From Pseudomonadota bacterium (GTDB taxonomy: Bacteria; Myxococcota_A; Polyangia; Polyangiales; Polyangiaceae), in NCBI GenBank assembly GCA_023423895.1, contig JAFAER010000012.1, positions 1 through 64,000 on the forward strand: 64,000 nucleotides of DNA. The letters run 5' to 3'. Position 1 is the first letter of the stretch. Each line of letters starts with the position of its first letter. The position numbers and the translations under genes were made by a program. Under the pieces are notes generated by a model. The model worked only from the letters and a program-made list of their open reading frames with translations. It was not told where the DNA came from and searched no databases. Positions 39,890 to 51,196 of this stretch are shown one piece after another.

Positions 39890-41089
39890 ATGGGCGTGAT
39901 GGACTTCGTGAAGAACGGCGTGCGCGAAATGATGATCGCGCGTCCGGACCACTTCAAGCACCTCATCGTCTACAAGCATCCGGATCAGAACTTCCCTTTC
40001 TGGTCGCAGCTCACGGTCGACAGCGACGAATGCGCGGTGTTCTTCAAGGACGGCAGGGTCGTCGGCGTGCTGCCGCCCGGTCGGCACACGCTGTCGACGC
40101 AGAACATTCCGTTCCTCAACAACATCGTCAACAAGTTCACCGGCGGCGACGTCTTCATCAGCGAGATCTTCTTCGTCAAGACCGCGCCGGTGCGCAGCAT
40201 CCCGTTCGGCGGACCGATCGGCGACATGATCGACCCGCTCACGCAGGAGCAGGTCATCCCGCGCATCTTCGGTGAGTTCTCGCTCGTCGTGACCGATCCC
40301 GTCCGCTTCATCCTCGGCTACACCGGCCAGGCGGCGCAGGGCGACAACGACCAGGTCCTCCACTGGATCAAGGGCCTGTTCATGAACGGCGTGAAGACCA
40401 CGCTGGGCGAGCTCTGCGAGGTCGAGGGCAAGAGCGTCCTCCAGGCCGTGAGCCTCACCAGCAAGCTGTCGAACGCGTTCGTCGCGAACGCGCCGGACCT
40501 GCAGGACATCGGCGTCCGCATCCTGCAGATGGGCCAGTTCAACATCAACTTCAGCGAGGACGATCGCCAGCGCCTCGTCGCGGCGAACGCCGAGGTCGCG
40601 AAGGCGAACCGCGGGATCAAGATCGCCGAAGCCCAGGCGAAGGCGAAGCAGTTCGAGCTCGATCAGAAGTACAGCCAGGACGCTCGGTACGTTCAGAACC
40701 TCGCGGGCAACTACAACAACTACGCTGCCGGTCAGGCCATGATGGGCGCCGGGCAGGGCATGGCCACGCACGGCGTCGACGGTGGCGTCGCGGGGGCGGG
40801 CATCCAGATGGCGATGGGCGTGAACATGGCCAACGCGATGTCCGGGGCGATGCAGCCGCAGCCGGCGATGGCGGCGCCTCCGCAGTTCTCGCCTGGCGGC
40901 GCGACCGTCACGTGCGGGAGCTGCCAGACGCGGCAGCCCGGCGGGAAGTTCTGCGCGGAGTGCGGAACGGCCCTGGCGCAGGCCAAGAAGTTCTGCACCG
41001 GCTGCGGTCAGGAGCTCCTCGGCGCGGCGAAGTTCTGTGCGAACTGCGGCACCCCCGCGGGCGCGCAGGCCCCACTCTCGGCCCGCTGA
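39890..41089 (+). CDS. SPFH-domain protein with C-terminal double zinc ribbon
   Basis: A 399-residue protein. Residues about 25-230 form an SPFH/band-7-like domain of the virion-core or YdjI type (FWSQLTVDSDECAVFFKDG, GVLPPGRHTLSTQNIPFL). A helical region (230-275) leads into Gly/Ala/Met-rich sequence (280-340). Two CxxC zinc ribbons follow (CGSCQTRQPGGKFCAECG and FCTGCGQELLGAAKFCANCG). SPFH proteins build large membrane-associated oligomers; zinc ribbons often bind partners. A good ribosome-binding site precedes the ATG. Confidence 0.82.
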   Translation: MGVMDFVKNGVREMMIARPDHFKHLIVYKHPDQNFPFWSQLTVDSDECAVFFKDGRVVGVLPPGRHTLSTQNIPFLNNIVNKFTGGDVFISEIFFVKTAPVRSIPFGGPIGDMIDPLTQEQVIPRIFGEFSLVVTDPVRFILGYTGQAAQGDNDQVLHWIKGLFMNGVKTTLGELCEVEGKSVLQAVSLTSKLSNAFVANAPDLQDIGVRILQMGQFNINFSEDDRQRLVAANAEVAKANRGIKIAEAQAKAKQFELDQKYSQDARYVQNLAGNYNNYAAGQAMMGAGQGMATHGVDGGVAGAGIQMAMGVNMANAMSGAMQPQPAMAAPPQFSPGGATVTCGSCQTRQPGGKFCAECGTALAQAKKFCTGCGQELLGAAKFCANCGTPAGAQAPLSAR

Positions 41090-41101
41090 CCGGACCTCGC
41101 G

Positions 41102-41141
41102 TGCTCCCTGCGTTCGCGAGGCGGTCGTGAACGAGGGAGCA
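41102..41141 (+). terminator. Hairpin after the SPFH gene
   Basis: TGCTCCCT (41102-41109) pairs with AGGGAGCA (41134-41141), with a second inner pairing CGTTC/GAACG. No T-tract follows, so this may be a weak terminator or an RNA-stabilising 3' end. Confidence 0.5.
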
Positions 41142-41211
41142 TGTCGCGTGGCGTCATCCGTCCGACATCGTCGGCGGCGGATGCGGGCTCGGCAGACGCG
41201 GTCCGTCGGCG

Positions 41212-41217
41212 TACAAT
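41212..41217 (+). promoter_or_regulatory. Candidate -10 element (TACAAT) of the lipoprotein/kinase pair
   Basis: TACAAT matches the -10 consensus at five of six bases and sits 6 nt before the GTG at 41224. Transcription would start about at the start codon, giving a leaderless mRNA. No -35 element is visible. Confidence 0.45.
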
Positions 41218-41223
41218 CGAATC

Positions 41224-41484
41224 GTGCTCCGGCAGACGTTCACCGCGTTCGCCTTCGTCGCGCTCGGGCTGAGGGATCCCGGTTGCGGGGGCGTCGACAC
41301 CCCGAACGGCGGCCCGAACGCTCCGTGCACGCGCAGCTCCGACTGTGGCGGCAGTCTGATCTGTTCGGAAGGCGTCTGCCGCGAGCCCGATGCTGGAGAC
41401 CGACCCGCGCACGGACGCCCTGACTCCGGCACGGAGGACGATGCATCCGCGCCTCCGGACGACGCGGGCGATGCCGGAGGCTGA
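41224..41484 (+). CDS. Small Cys-rich exported protein
   Basis: An 86-residue protein from GTG 41224. A short hydrophobic N-terminus ends near PGCGG, a possible lipoprotein cleavage site though not a strict lipobox. The body has C-x5-C-x6-C-x4-C (PCTRSSDCGGSLICSEGVC), the pattern of the small Dickkopf-like or myxobacterial Cys-rich repeats. The tail is acidic and Asp/Ala/Pro-rich. Its end overlaps the kinase gene start by 14 bp, so the two are probably translated together and could act as sensor and receptor; this is inference. Confidence 0.55.
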   Translation: MLRQTFTAFAFVALGLRDPGCGGVDTPNGGPNAPCTRSSDCGGSLICSEGVCREPDAGDRPAHGRPDSGTEDDASAPPDDAGDAGG

Positions 41485-43126
41485 CACAATCAAGGACATC
41501 ACCGTCGAAGTGAAACGCTGCGCCGAGTGCGGCGCGCGCTTCGGCATCGACGCGGCGTTCTGTCCGTTCGACGGTGTTGCGCTCTCGACGAGCACTTGGG
41601 ACAAGGCCGGCGATCCGCGTGCCCATCTGCGGGTCGACGGTCGTTACGAGGTGCTCGAGCCGCTCGGAGAGGGCGGGATGGGGACCGTCTACAAGGTCCG
41701 CCACGTCACGCTCGATCGCTTGTTCGCGATGAAGGTCCTCCGACGCGATCTCGCGACGGACGTGGATCTCGCGCAGCGCTTCGTCCACGAGGCGAGGGCC
41801 ACCGCCGCCGTGAAGCACCCGTCCGTCGTCGCCATCACCGACTTCGGCGACATGGAGGACGGCGTCCCGTACTTCGTCATGGAGCTGCTCGAAGGCGAGA
41901 CGCTGGCGACGCGCATCCGTGCTCGGGGACCGATCCCGCCGCGGACGGCGCTCGCGATCGCGAAGCAGGTCGCCGACGCCCTCGCGGCGTCCCATGCCGC
42001 GAACGTCATTCACCGCGATCTGAAGCCGGACAACGTGTTCCTCGTCGGCAAGCGCGCCCTCGAGGACGAGATCCGGATCGTCGACTTCGGCGCCGCGAAG
42101 ATCGTGGGCGGCAGCAAGCTCACGCGGCCGGGGATCGTGTTCGGGACGCCCTATTACATGTCGCCGGAGCAGGCGAGCGGCCAGACGATCGACGGTCGCG
42201 CGGACGTCTATTCGCTCGGGGTGCTCCTCTTCGAGATGGTCACCGGACGCGTTCCCTTCGAGGCGGACACGTACATGGGCGTCCTCACCAAGCACCTCTT
42301 CCAGACGCCCCCACGGATGGTCGCGCCCTCTGGGATCCAGCTCGGCGAGCTCGAGGCGATCGTGATGCGCGCGCTCGAGAAAGACCCGGCAGCTCGTTAC
42401 GCGTCGATGGAGGCGTTCGCGCGCGTGCTCGACCAGGCCGCGTCTGGTCGGCCGCAGCCGACGGCACGCTTCGAGCCCGCTGCACGGACCACCGTGAAGC
42501 TCGGCACGATGACGACGGCCGACCGCATCGAGCTCTCGGTCGGACGTCGAGTGGCCGCGGACGCCCGTCGGAAGCGCCTCTTCGTCATCGGCGCGGCGTC
42601 CGCGTGCGCGACGCTCGCCGCCGGCGCGGCGCTGGTCGCGTTGTGGACGTCCAGGACCTCCGCCAGCGCCAGCGCGATCGCCTCGCCGCCCGCCGATTCC
42701 ATTGCAGCGGCTGCGCGACTCGAGACGTCTCCGCCCGCCGCGAGCTCAGCGGTGACGACCGCACCGGCGCACGCAAGCGCGATGGCCCCACGCGAGAGCG
42801 CCGAGCCTTCGACGCCTTCCTCCGCCACAGCGCCCGCGGCCGCGAACGTGGCGCCAGCGGTCGCGAGCTCAGCGCCAGCGGCCGCGAACGTGGGGATTGC
42901 GGCCGGGAACGTGGGGACTGCGGCCGGGAGCTCAGCGCCTGCGGCCGCGAACGTGGCGCCTGCGGCCGCGAACGTGGCGCCCGCGGCCGCGAGCGTGCAG
43001 GGGAAGGCGCGCCTGCCGGCGGCTGCTTCTTCGACGGCGCCTTCTCCGGCTCCTCTGGCGAAGCCAGCGACCAGCGCGCGGCCCGCCGCTCGCGCCGATG
43101 ACTTCCCGGACCCCTGGAAACGCTGA
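41471..43126 (+). CDS. Membrane Ser/Thr kinase with N-terminal zinc ribbon and Ala-rich tail
   Basis: A 551-residue kinase from the ATG at 41471. An N-terminal CAECG...FCPFDG zinc-ribbon-like unit (about 18-36) is followed by the kinase domain (about 55-330): GEGGMGTVYK, the VAVK-type Lys in FAMKVL, HRDLKPDN, DFGAAK and GTPYYMSPEQ. One transmembrane helix lies at about 378-398. The exported tail is Ala/Ser/Pro-rich with seven-residue repeats and has no folded domain visible. All catalytic residues are present. It follows the small Cys-rich protein and precedes the REC-DUF4388 gene on the same strand. Confidence 0.88.
   Translation: MPEADTIKDITVEVKRCAECGARFGIDAAFCPFDGVALSTSTWDKAGDPRAHLRVDGRYEVLEPLGEGGMGTVYKVRHVTLDRLFAMKVLRRDLATDVDLAQRFVHEARATAAVKHPSVVAITDFGDMEDGVPYFVMELLEGETLATRIRARGPIPPRTALAIAKQVADALAASHAANVIHRDLKPDNVFLVGKRALEDEIRIVDFGAAKIVGGSKLTRPGIVFGTPYYMSPEQASGQTIDGRADVYSLGVLLFEMVTGRVPFEADTYMGVLTKHLFQTPPRMVAPSGIQLGELEAIVMRALEKDPAARYASMEAFARVLDQAASGRPQPTARFEPAARTTVKLGTMTTADRIELSVGRRVAADARRKRLFVIGAASACATLAAGAALVALWTSRTSASASAIASPPADSIAAAARLETSPPAASSAVTTAPAHASAMAPRESAEPSTPSSATAPAAANVAPAVASSAPAAANVGIAAGNVGTAAGSSAPAAANVAPAAANVAPAAASVQGKARLPAAASSTAPSPAPLAKPATSARPAARADDFPDPWKR
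42836..43003 (+). repeat. Eight tandem 21-bp units encoding a 7-residue repeat
   Basis: The units encode variants of AAANVAP (others: AVASSAP, AAANVGI, AAGNVGT, AAGSSAP). They lie in the extracytoplasmic tail of the kinase. Because each unit is 21 bp, unit number can vary without frameshift. Confidence 0.8.
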
Positions 43127-43202
43127 CGTCGACAGGGTATGCCGTCGGAAACGTTGACGGGAGGGTGACCCGAGGCGGATCCTGGACGAGAGCGGGCGGC
43201 GC

Positions 43203-45863
<2,661 letters not shown>

Positions 45864-45916
45864 GCGTCCTCTCGTAACGCTCGCAGCGCTCGCAGCGCTC
45901 CGGCTGGCAGCGCTGC

Positions 45917-46918
45917 TCAGCGACGGCGCACGCGTGGGTCGAGAAGCGCGTAGGCGAGATCGACGGCGAGGTTCGAGAGGACGACCGCCGTGGACGTCAC
46001 GACGACGCAGCCCATGATCAGCGGACCATCGCGGTCGAGCATCGCATCGACGCTGAGCGAGCCGATACCGGGCCAGCGGAAGACGCTCTCGGTGACGATC
46101 GCGCCGCCGACGAGCGTGCCGACCTCGAGCCCGAAGATCGTCACGATCGGCATCAGCGCGTTTCGCAGGGCATGGCGAACGACGACCGCGGCCCGTCCGA
46201 GCCCTTTGGCGCGCGCCGTCCGCACGTAGTCGTGCGAAAGCTCGCCGATCATCTCGTCTCTCACGATGCGCGTGTAATAGGCAGCGCCGAAGACACCGAG
46301 CGTGATCGCGGGAAGGACGAGCCCGAGGGCATGCTCTGCGGTCGTCTCGCCGTAGCCGTCGATCGGAAAGATGCGCAGCTCGAACGCGAACAGCCACTGG
46401 AGGAAGAGCCCGATGACGAACGTCGGCGTGCTCACGCCGAGCAGGCTGAGCGACACGGCGACCCGATCGGCGGCCTTCCGCTTCTTTGCCGCCGCGATGA
46501 CGCCCGCGGCGACGCCGACGATGGCCTGGACGATGGCCGCCGTGAACGCGAGCAGCAGCGTGCGTGGAGCGCGTTCGGCGAGGATCGTCATCACCGGCCG
46601 CCGTTGCTGGTAGCTCCGGCCGAGATCGAGATGCAGCGGACCGAGGTTGCCGCACGTCCCGTGCTCGGGATCTTTCGGTGAGAACGTCGACGGCCCGACG
46701 TGGACGAGCCGCCCGAAGAAGCGTGCGTATTGCACGTAGAGCGGCCGATCGAGGCCGAGGTCGTTGCGGATCTTCGCGACCGCAGCGGGCGGCGCCTGCT
46801 GCCCCGCGATCATGCGCGCCGGATCGGCAGGCAGCGCGTTGTTGACGAGGAACGCCAGCGAGACGGTCGCCCACACGACGAAGACGGCCCATGCGAGCCG
46901 CTGCGCGAGGCGCTTCAT
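45917..46918 (-). CDS. Peptide ABC transporter permease (DppB/OppB type)
   Basis: A 333-residue inner-membrane permease with about six membrane spans. The DppB signature lies near the end of the cytoplasmic loop (RTARAKGLGRAAVVVRHALRNALMP), the EAA-like motif that contacts the ATPase. It is last in the operon: hydrolase, DppC-type permease, binding protein, then this gene, with 4-bp overlap to the binding-protein gene. No ATPase gene is adjacent, so ATP-binding subunits must come from elsewhere. Confidence 0.88.
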   Translation of the reverse strand: MKRLAQRLAWAVFVVWATVSLAFLVNNALPADPARMIAGQQAPPAAVAKIRNDLGLDRPLYVQYARFFGRLVHVGPSTFSPKDPEHGTCGNLGPLHLDLGRSYQQRRPVMTILAERAPRTLLLAFTAAIVQAIVGVAAGVIAAAKKRKAADRVAVSLSLLGVSTPTFVIGLFLQWLFAFELRIFPIDGYGETTAEHALGLVLPAITLGVFGAAYYTRIVRDEMIGELSHDYVRTARAKGLGRAAVVVRHALRNALMPIVTIFGLEVGTLVGGAIVTESVFRWPGIGSLSVDAMLDRDGPLIMGCVVVTSTAVVLSNLAVDLAYALLDPRVRRR

Positions 46919-48705
46919 CGGCCCGCTCCCGTGCGCGGCTCTGGCGGCGGCCGTTCACCGAGCAGCGCTGCGACCCCCCGCTCGGAGAAGATGGCGCGTC
47001 CGGCGATCGGTCCCGCGGCGCGATCGAGCCACGTCCGCGAGAGGTCGTGCATCCACATCGGGTGCGTGCGGTGCTCGCGGACGTAGCCTTGCCGCTGCGT
47101 GTAGTACTGGAAGCTCGCGGTGAAGGCCCAGGGCGCGTCGTCGATCAGGATCTTCTGGGTCTCGTCGTAGAGCTTCTTGCGACGATCGTCGTCGAGCTCC
47201 CGGTGCGCGCGGTCGATGAGCTCGTCGACGCGCGGGTTCGAGTAGAACGACCAGTTGTTGGAGTCCTCGTTGCCGATCGACTTCGTATGGAACATCGGCT
47301 CGAGGAACGACATCGCATCCGGGTAGTCCTGCATCCAGAACCCCGGACCGAACGCCGATGTCTTGCGCCGCCCGCGAAGCGCCATGAAGGTGGGGTAGTT
47401 GACGATCCGGAGCTCGATGCGGAGGCCGATCTTCTCGAGCTGCTGCGCGAGGACCTGGCCCATGAACTCCTGCAGGCCCTGCTTGTAGACGAGGTACGGG
47501 ATCACGTGGGGCCACCCGCCCGTCTTCGTGATCGGATCGTACGGATACCCGGCACGTCGCATGTGCTCGAGCGCGGCCTCGTAGTCGTAGCGCTGGCCGT
47601 CGAGCGCAGGCTCGTGGCCGAACACGCCCGGCGGGACGAGCTGGTGGGCCGCGGTCAAGTTGGCCGCGCGGACCTTGCGGAGCGCGTCGCGGTCGATCCC
47701 CGCGGCGACGGCGCGCCGGATCTCGACGTTGTCGAACGGCGGCATCTCGACGTTCATCGTCTCGCCGAGGATCTGACGCCCGTCCGCCGACTCGGCGAAG
47801 GGTTGCCACCGCGTGTCACTGCGGAAGCGGAGGAGATCCGGCGTGACGAAGTCCCGGAGGACATCGAGGTCACCGCGGAGGAACTTGAACGTCTGGCTGT
47901 TCTGGTTCTCGTGGAAGGTCCAGCGGACGCCGTCGAGATGAGGGAGCCCGGGCCGGAAGTAGCCGTCATGGCGGACGAGCGCGAGCGTGTGGCCGCGCTG
48001 CCAGCCGTTCGGCGGGAGCTTGAACGGACCCGCGCCGCAGGGGTGCCAGGTGTCCGTGTACCGCGCGCCTCCGCTCTTGCAGACCGGACGCAGCACGAGG
48101 AGCGCGAGCATCCGCAGGAACGTGGCGTCGGGCTCCTTCAGGTGGAACGCAACGACGTACCGCCCCTCCGTGGTGACGCCCTGCAGGTGTTCCGCCTTGC
48201 CTGCATTGAGCTCGTCGAAGCCGACGATCGACGAGAAGTACGACGCGTAGGGGTTGGGCGCGCTCGCGTGCAGCGCGCGCTCGACCGAGCGCTTCACGTC
48301 CTCCGCCGTGACCTCGTCGCCGTCATGGAAGCGGACGCCGGGCCGGAGGAAGAAGCGGAACGTCTTGCCTTCGTCCTCGACCGTCCAGCGCTCGGCGATG
48401 TCGGGCTGGATCTTCCCATCGCTGTCGTAGTCGACGAGGCCTGCGAAGATCTGCGCGACGACCTGCGGCGCGAGCCCGTCGGCGATGTTCGCCGGATCGA
48501 TCGAGGCGCGCACGTCGCCGAAGCTCGCGAGCTCGAGCACCCCGCCGCGTCGAGGCTCGCTGGCGTCGCCGCTGGCCGACGGGATCGGCGCGGGCAGATC
48601 GCGCGTGCACGCGACGCCGCCGAGGAGCGCGAGCGCAGCCGCGGCGATCGCGGCTCGCCGAGGCTCACGCCTTGCGCGGATCGAGCGCATCGCGCAGCCC
48701 TTCAC
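46915..48705 (-). CDS. Peptide ABC transporter substrate-binding lipoprotein (family 5)
   Basis: A 596-residue solute-binding protein of the DppA/OppA class. The signal ends at LGGVAC, giving a lipid-anchored periplasmic protein. Family features include GGVLELAS near the mature start, AERWTVEDEGKTFRFFLRPGVRFHDGDEVTAEDV and the ligand-closing C-terminal lobe. It captures peptides or similar oligomers for the two permeases. Its 5' end overlaps the DppC-type gene by up to 41 bp, or 26 bp if the second Met at 48690 is the start. Confidence 0.9.
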   Translation of the reverse strand: MKGCAMRSIRARREPRRAAIAAAALALLGGVACTRDLPAPIPSASGDASEPRRGGVLELASFGDVRASIDPANIADGLAPQVVAQIFAGLVDYDSDGKIQPDIAERWTVEDEGKTFRFFLRPGVRFHDGDEVTAEDVKRSVERALHASAPNPYASYFSSIVGFDELNAGKAEHLQGVTTEGRYVVAFHLKEPDATFLRMLALLVLRPVCKSGGARYTDTWHPCGAGPFKLPPNGWQRGHTLALVRHDGYFRPGLPHLDGVRWTFHENQNSQTFKFLRGDLDVLRDFVTPDLLRFRSDTRWQPFAESADGRQILGETMNVEMPPFDNVEIRRAVAAGIDRDALRKVRAANLTAAHQLVPPGVFGHEPALDGQRYDYEAALEHMRRAGYPYDPITKTGGWPHVIPYLVYKQGLQEFMGQVLAQQLEKIGLRIELRIVNYPTFMALRGRRKTSAFGPGFWMQDYPDAMSFLEPMFHTKSIGNEDSNNWSFYSNPRVDELIDRAHRELDDDRRKKLYDETQKILIDDAPWAFTASFQYYTQRQGYVREHRTHPMWMHDLSRTWLDRAAGPIAGRAIFSERGVAALLGERPPPEPRTGAGR

Positions 48706-49540
48706 CCAGGAGGTTGAAGCCGAGGACGGAGAGCAGGATGGCGACGCCGGGCGCCCCCGAGATCCACGGCGCGGCCCCGAGGTAGTCCTGTCCTTCGAAG
48801 AGCATGTGGCCCCAGGTCGGGGCGGGCGGAGCGATGCCGGCGCCGAGATACGAGAGGACGCTCTCGGCCATGATCATCTGCGCGACCAGGATCGTCGCGA
48901 CGACGACGATCGGGCCCGCGATGTTCGGCAGCACGTGGCGAAGCAAGATCCGCGGCGTCGACTGCCCGAGAGACCGCGCGGCAAGGATGTAGTCGAGGCT
49001 CCGGACCTGGAGCGTCTTCGACCGGACGATGCGCGCGACGCCGAGCCAGCCGGTGAGGCCGAGCGTGAGGAAGATCGTCGACGCCGTCGTCCGTTCGAGC
49101 GCCGCGCCGAGCGCCATCACGATGAGGAGGAAAGGGAAGGCGAGGCCGACGTCGACGACGCGCATCAGCGCCGTGTCGAGCCATCGTTCGTGGTACCAGC
49201 CCGCGAGCATTCCGACGACGCTGCCGATGAGGGTGGCGATGACCGTGGCCGCGATCCCGATCGACAGGGAGAGGCGCGCCCCGGTCGCGAGCCGCGCGAA
49301 GACGTCGCGGAAGAGGCGGTCGGTCCCGAGCCAGTAGCTCGCGTTCGGCCCGACGGGCAGGAACTCGGGCGTGACGCCGCTGGTGAAGTCGCTCGTGTAC
49401 GGGTCGTGACGCGAGACGAGCGGTCCGACGATCGCGAGCAGGACGAGCAGCCCGACGAAGAACGCCCCCGCGCGGATGCTGCGGAAGCGCCCGAAGCCGG
49501 TCCGCACACTCGTGAGGAGGGCCGCGAAACGGGCGTCCAT
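48665..49540 (-). CDS. Peptide ABC transporter permease (DppC/OppC type)
   Basis: A 291-residue permease with an N-terminal membrane helix (about 29-48) and five more spans. The EAA-like loop (LDYILAARSLGQSTPRILLRHVLPN) is clear. It forms the translocation channel with the DppB-type partner encoded two genes downstream. The permeases are separated by the binding-protein gene, which is an uncommon order. It starts 3 bp after the stop of the hydrolase gene. Confidence 0.9.
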   Translation of the reverse strand: MDARFAALLTSVRTGFGRFRSIRAGAFFVGLLVLLAIVGPLVSRHDPYTSDFTSGVTPEFLPVGPNASYWLGTDRLFRDVFARLATGARLSLSIGIAATVIATLIGSVVGMLAGWYHERWLDTALMRVVDVGLAFPFLLIVMALGAALERTTASTIFLTLGLTGWLGVARIVRSKTLQVRSLDYILAARSLGQSTPRILLRHVLPNIAGPIVVVATILVAQMIMAESVLSYLGAGIAPPAPTWGHMLFEGQDYLGAAPWISGAPGVAILLSVLGFNLLGEGLRDALDPRKA

Positions 49541-49543
49541 CGG

Positions 49544-50401
49544 TCAACGCTGCGCGGCAGCCCGGCCGTGAGCCCGCTTCGACGGCGTCGCTTCGAGGAA
49601 GGAGGAGAGCGCGGTGGCGAAGGCGTCCGGGACCTCGTCCGGTGGACAGCGGCCACACTCGAGGACCTCGAAGCGCCCATGGAGCTCGCGCGCGAGCCGG
49701 CGCCCGTGCTCCACCGGAGCGACCTCGTCGTCGCGACCCCAGATCACCAGCGTCTCGGCGGTGACCCGAGGCAGGCGGGCGACGAGCGGTCTCGTGTCGG
49801 CGATGGACACGAGTGTCGCATGTGCCGCCTGACGTCCTGCGGGAGCGTTGAACGCCTCGTACAGCTCCTCGAGCCTGCCGGCGGGGATGCGCGAAGCGCC
49901 CGAATACACAGTGCTCTGCACGTACGCCCGGAAGAGCGTTCGTCCCATGAGCTGCCGCCAGAGAAGACCGCCGGCGAGCGGGACTCTTCCCGCGCGGTCG
50001 AGCGCGTGGTCCTGCGGCGGATAGACGAGGGCGGATGTGAGAACCAGCTTGTGGACGAGCGCGGGATGGCGCGCCGCGAGCGAGAGGGCCACGCCTCCGC
50101 CCATCCCGTGTCCGCACACGTGGACCCGGCCGAGACCGAGGGCTGCGACGAGATCGAAGAGCGAGTCGGAGAAGGCGTCCCATCCATAAGCGTAGCGAAG
50201 CGGATCGGGCTTCTCGCTCGCGCCGAAGCCGGGGAGATCCGGAGCGACGACGCGGAAGCTCTGTGCGAGACGCGTAATGGACGCCGTCCACATCTCGCGC
50301 GTCGCGGCGAAGTCGTGCACGAAGAGGAGCGGCGTACCCGCGCCCGCTTCGACGAAGCGAATCCGCGCACCCCGCGCCGAGACGTCCTTCGGTACGAGCA
50401 T
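49544..50401 (-). CDS. Alpha/beta-hydrolase-fold protein lacking catalytic Ser and His
   Basis: A 285-residue alpha/beta hydrolase from ATG 50401 (a longer frame begins at 50494). The fold is clear: oxyanion region FVHDFAATREMW, APDLPGFGASEKP, and the acid-bearing IWGRDDEVAP. The nucleophile elbow reads GHGMGG, so Gly (about residue 99) replaces the Ser of GHSMGG through two base differences. The usual GHxPxxE near the end reads GRCPPDE, so the catalytic His is Arg. Both losses argue for a non-enzymatic role. It is first in the transporter operon and ends 3 bp before the DppC-type permease gene, so a ligand-binding or regulatory role for that transporter is possible. Confidence 0.75.
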   Translation of the reverse strand: MLVPKDVSARGARIRFVEAGAGTPLLFVHDFAATREMWTASITRLAQSFRVVAPDLPGFGASEKPDPLRYAYGWDAFSDSLFDLVAALGLGRVHVCGHGMGGGVALSLAARHPALVHKLVLTSALVYPPQDHALDRAGRVPLAGGLLWRQLMGRTLFRAYVQSTVYSGASRIPAGRLEELYEAFNAPAGRQAAHATLVSIADTRPLVARLPRVTAETLVIWGRDDEVAPVEHGRRLARELHGRFEVLECGRCPPDEVPDAFATALSSFLEATPSKRAHGRAAAQR

Positions 50402-51196
50402 CGCGCCGGACCATAGCACGGGTGTGCTCGAGCGCCGTCCGGCCGCAGGTTCCTGGACGGCGCTCGACGGAGTTTGCGACGATCCGATCGTCAAAGGGCG
50501 CAGGTCTTCGACGCAGTGCTTCCATGCACGCGCTCATGGACGAGGCGAGGACGAGGCCGAGATCGAACGCGCTGGCGGATGAGCTTCCATCGAGCAAACT
50601 CGAGCGGGGAGGCTAGGACATTGTTTGTCATAGCGACGTCACTAACCGCGCGTACTCAGCTCCATAATGGAAAGCGGCAAAAAAAAGCCGCTCGCGTCGT
50701 TGACCCTCGTCTTTCGTCCAGAATATTGTCGCTCGGGTCGGACCTACGCCGGTGATTTCCATCGACCAGGGACTCCATGGACTCCATGGGGACAACTGGA
50801 AGGGAAACCTCGCCAGGCGGCCTTGCAGACGGTTCTTACCGCTAGAGGCAGGTTGGTCGAAGTTGGTTTCTCGGACGATACGCTCGAGGCTGGTGCCCTG
50901 ACCAGCGGGGGAGAGAGCCGTCGTCTTCGTTTCACTCGACCCTCATCAGTAGCTTCAAAGCGAACGGTTCGGGCCCCGCGCACGAGGTTGGTGCTGCCGG
51001 GATCCGTTCCGCCGAATCGCCTTCCATGCAGCTTCACCCGCGTGGACGCGAGCCGGAAAGCCGTCAGCAGTCCCTGAAGTTTTTAGAGCGCGTCGGGGGC
51101 GCTCATCGAAACGGAATCGGAAGTCGAGGTGGCGCGCTGTGGGACAGAGGTCCGCTCAGCGTGCTGCCCGGGGAGAGCTGCGCCCTGCAGCCCCCC
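50402..51196. other. Long gene-free region upstream of the sigma-region-4-like gene
   Basis: About 0.8 kb with lower GC than its surroundings. It contains the hairpin AGCGGC-A8-GCCGCT (50673-50692) and a promoter-like TTGACC (50700-50705) with TATTGT or ATATTG 17-18 nt later (near 50723-50729). An exact short tandem ACTCCATGG pair lies at about 50771-50788. The open frames here have no ribosome-binding site and no motif. A structured or regulatory RNA, or a long mRNA leader for the gene at 51197, would explain it. Confidence 0.45.

Noticed and set aside
50667..51077. 136-codon plus-strand frame (and a 97-codon minus-strand frame) in the gap before the sigma-like gene
   Set aside because: No ribosome-binding site, no recognisable fold or motif, and two overlapping frames of equal quality on both strands; treated as non-coding.
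51026..51196. Extended N-terminus (57 codons) of the sigma-like protein
   Set aside because: The extra part lacks protein-like composition; the ATG at 51197 begins coherent sequence. No clear ribosome-binding site decides it, so some doubt stays.
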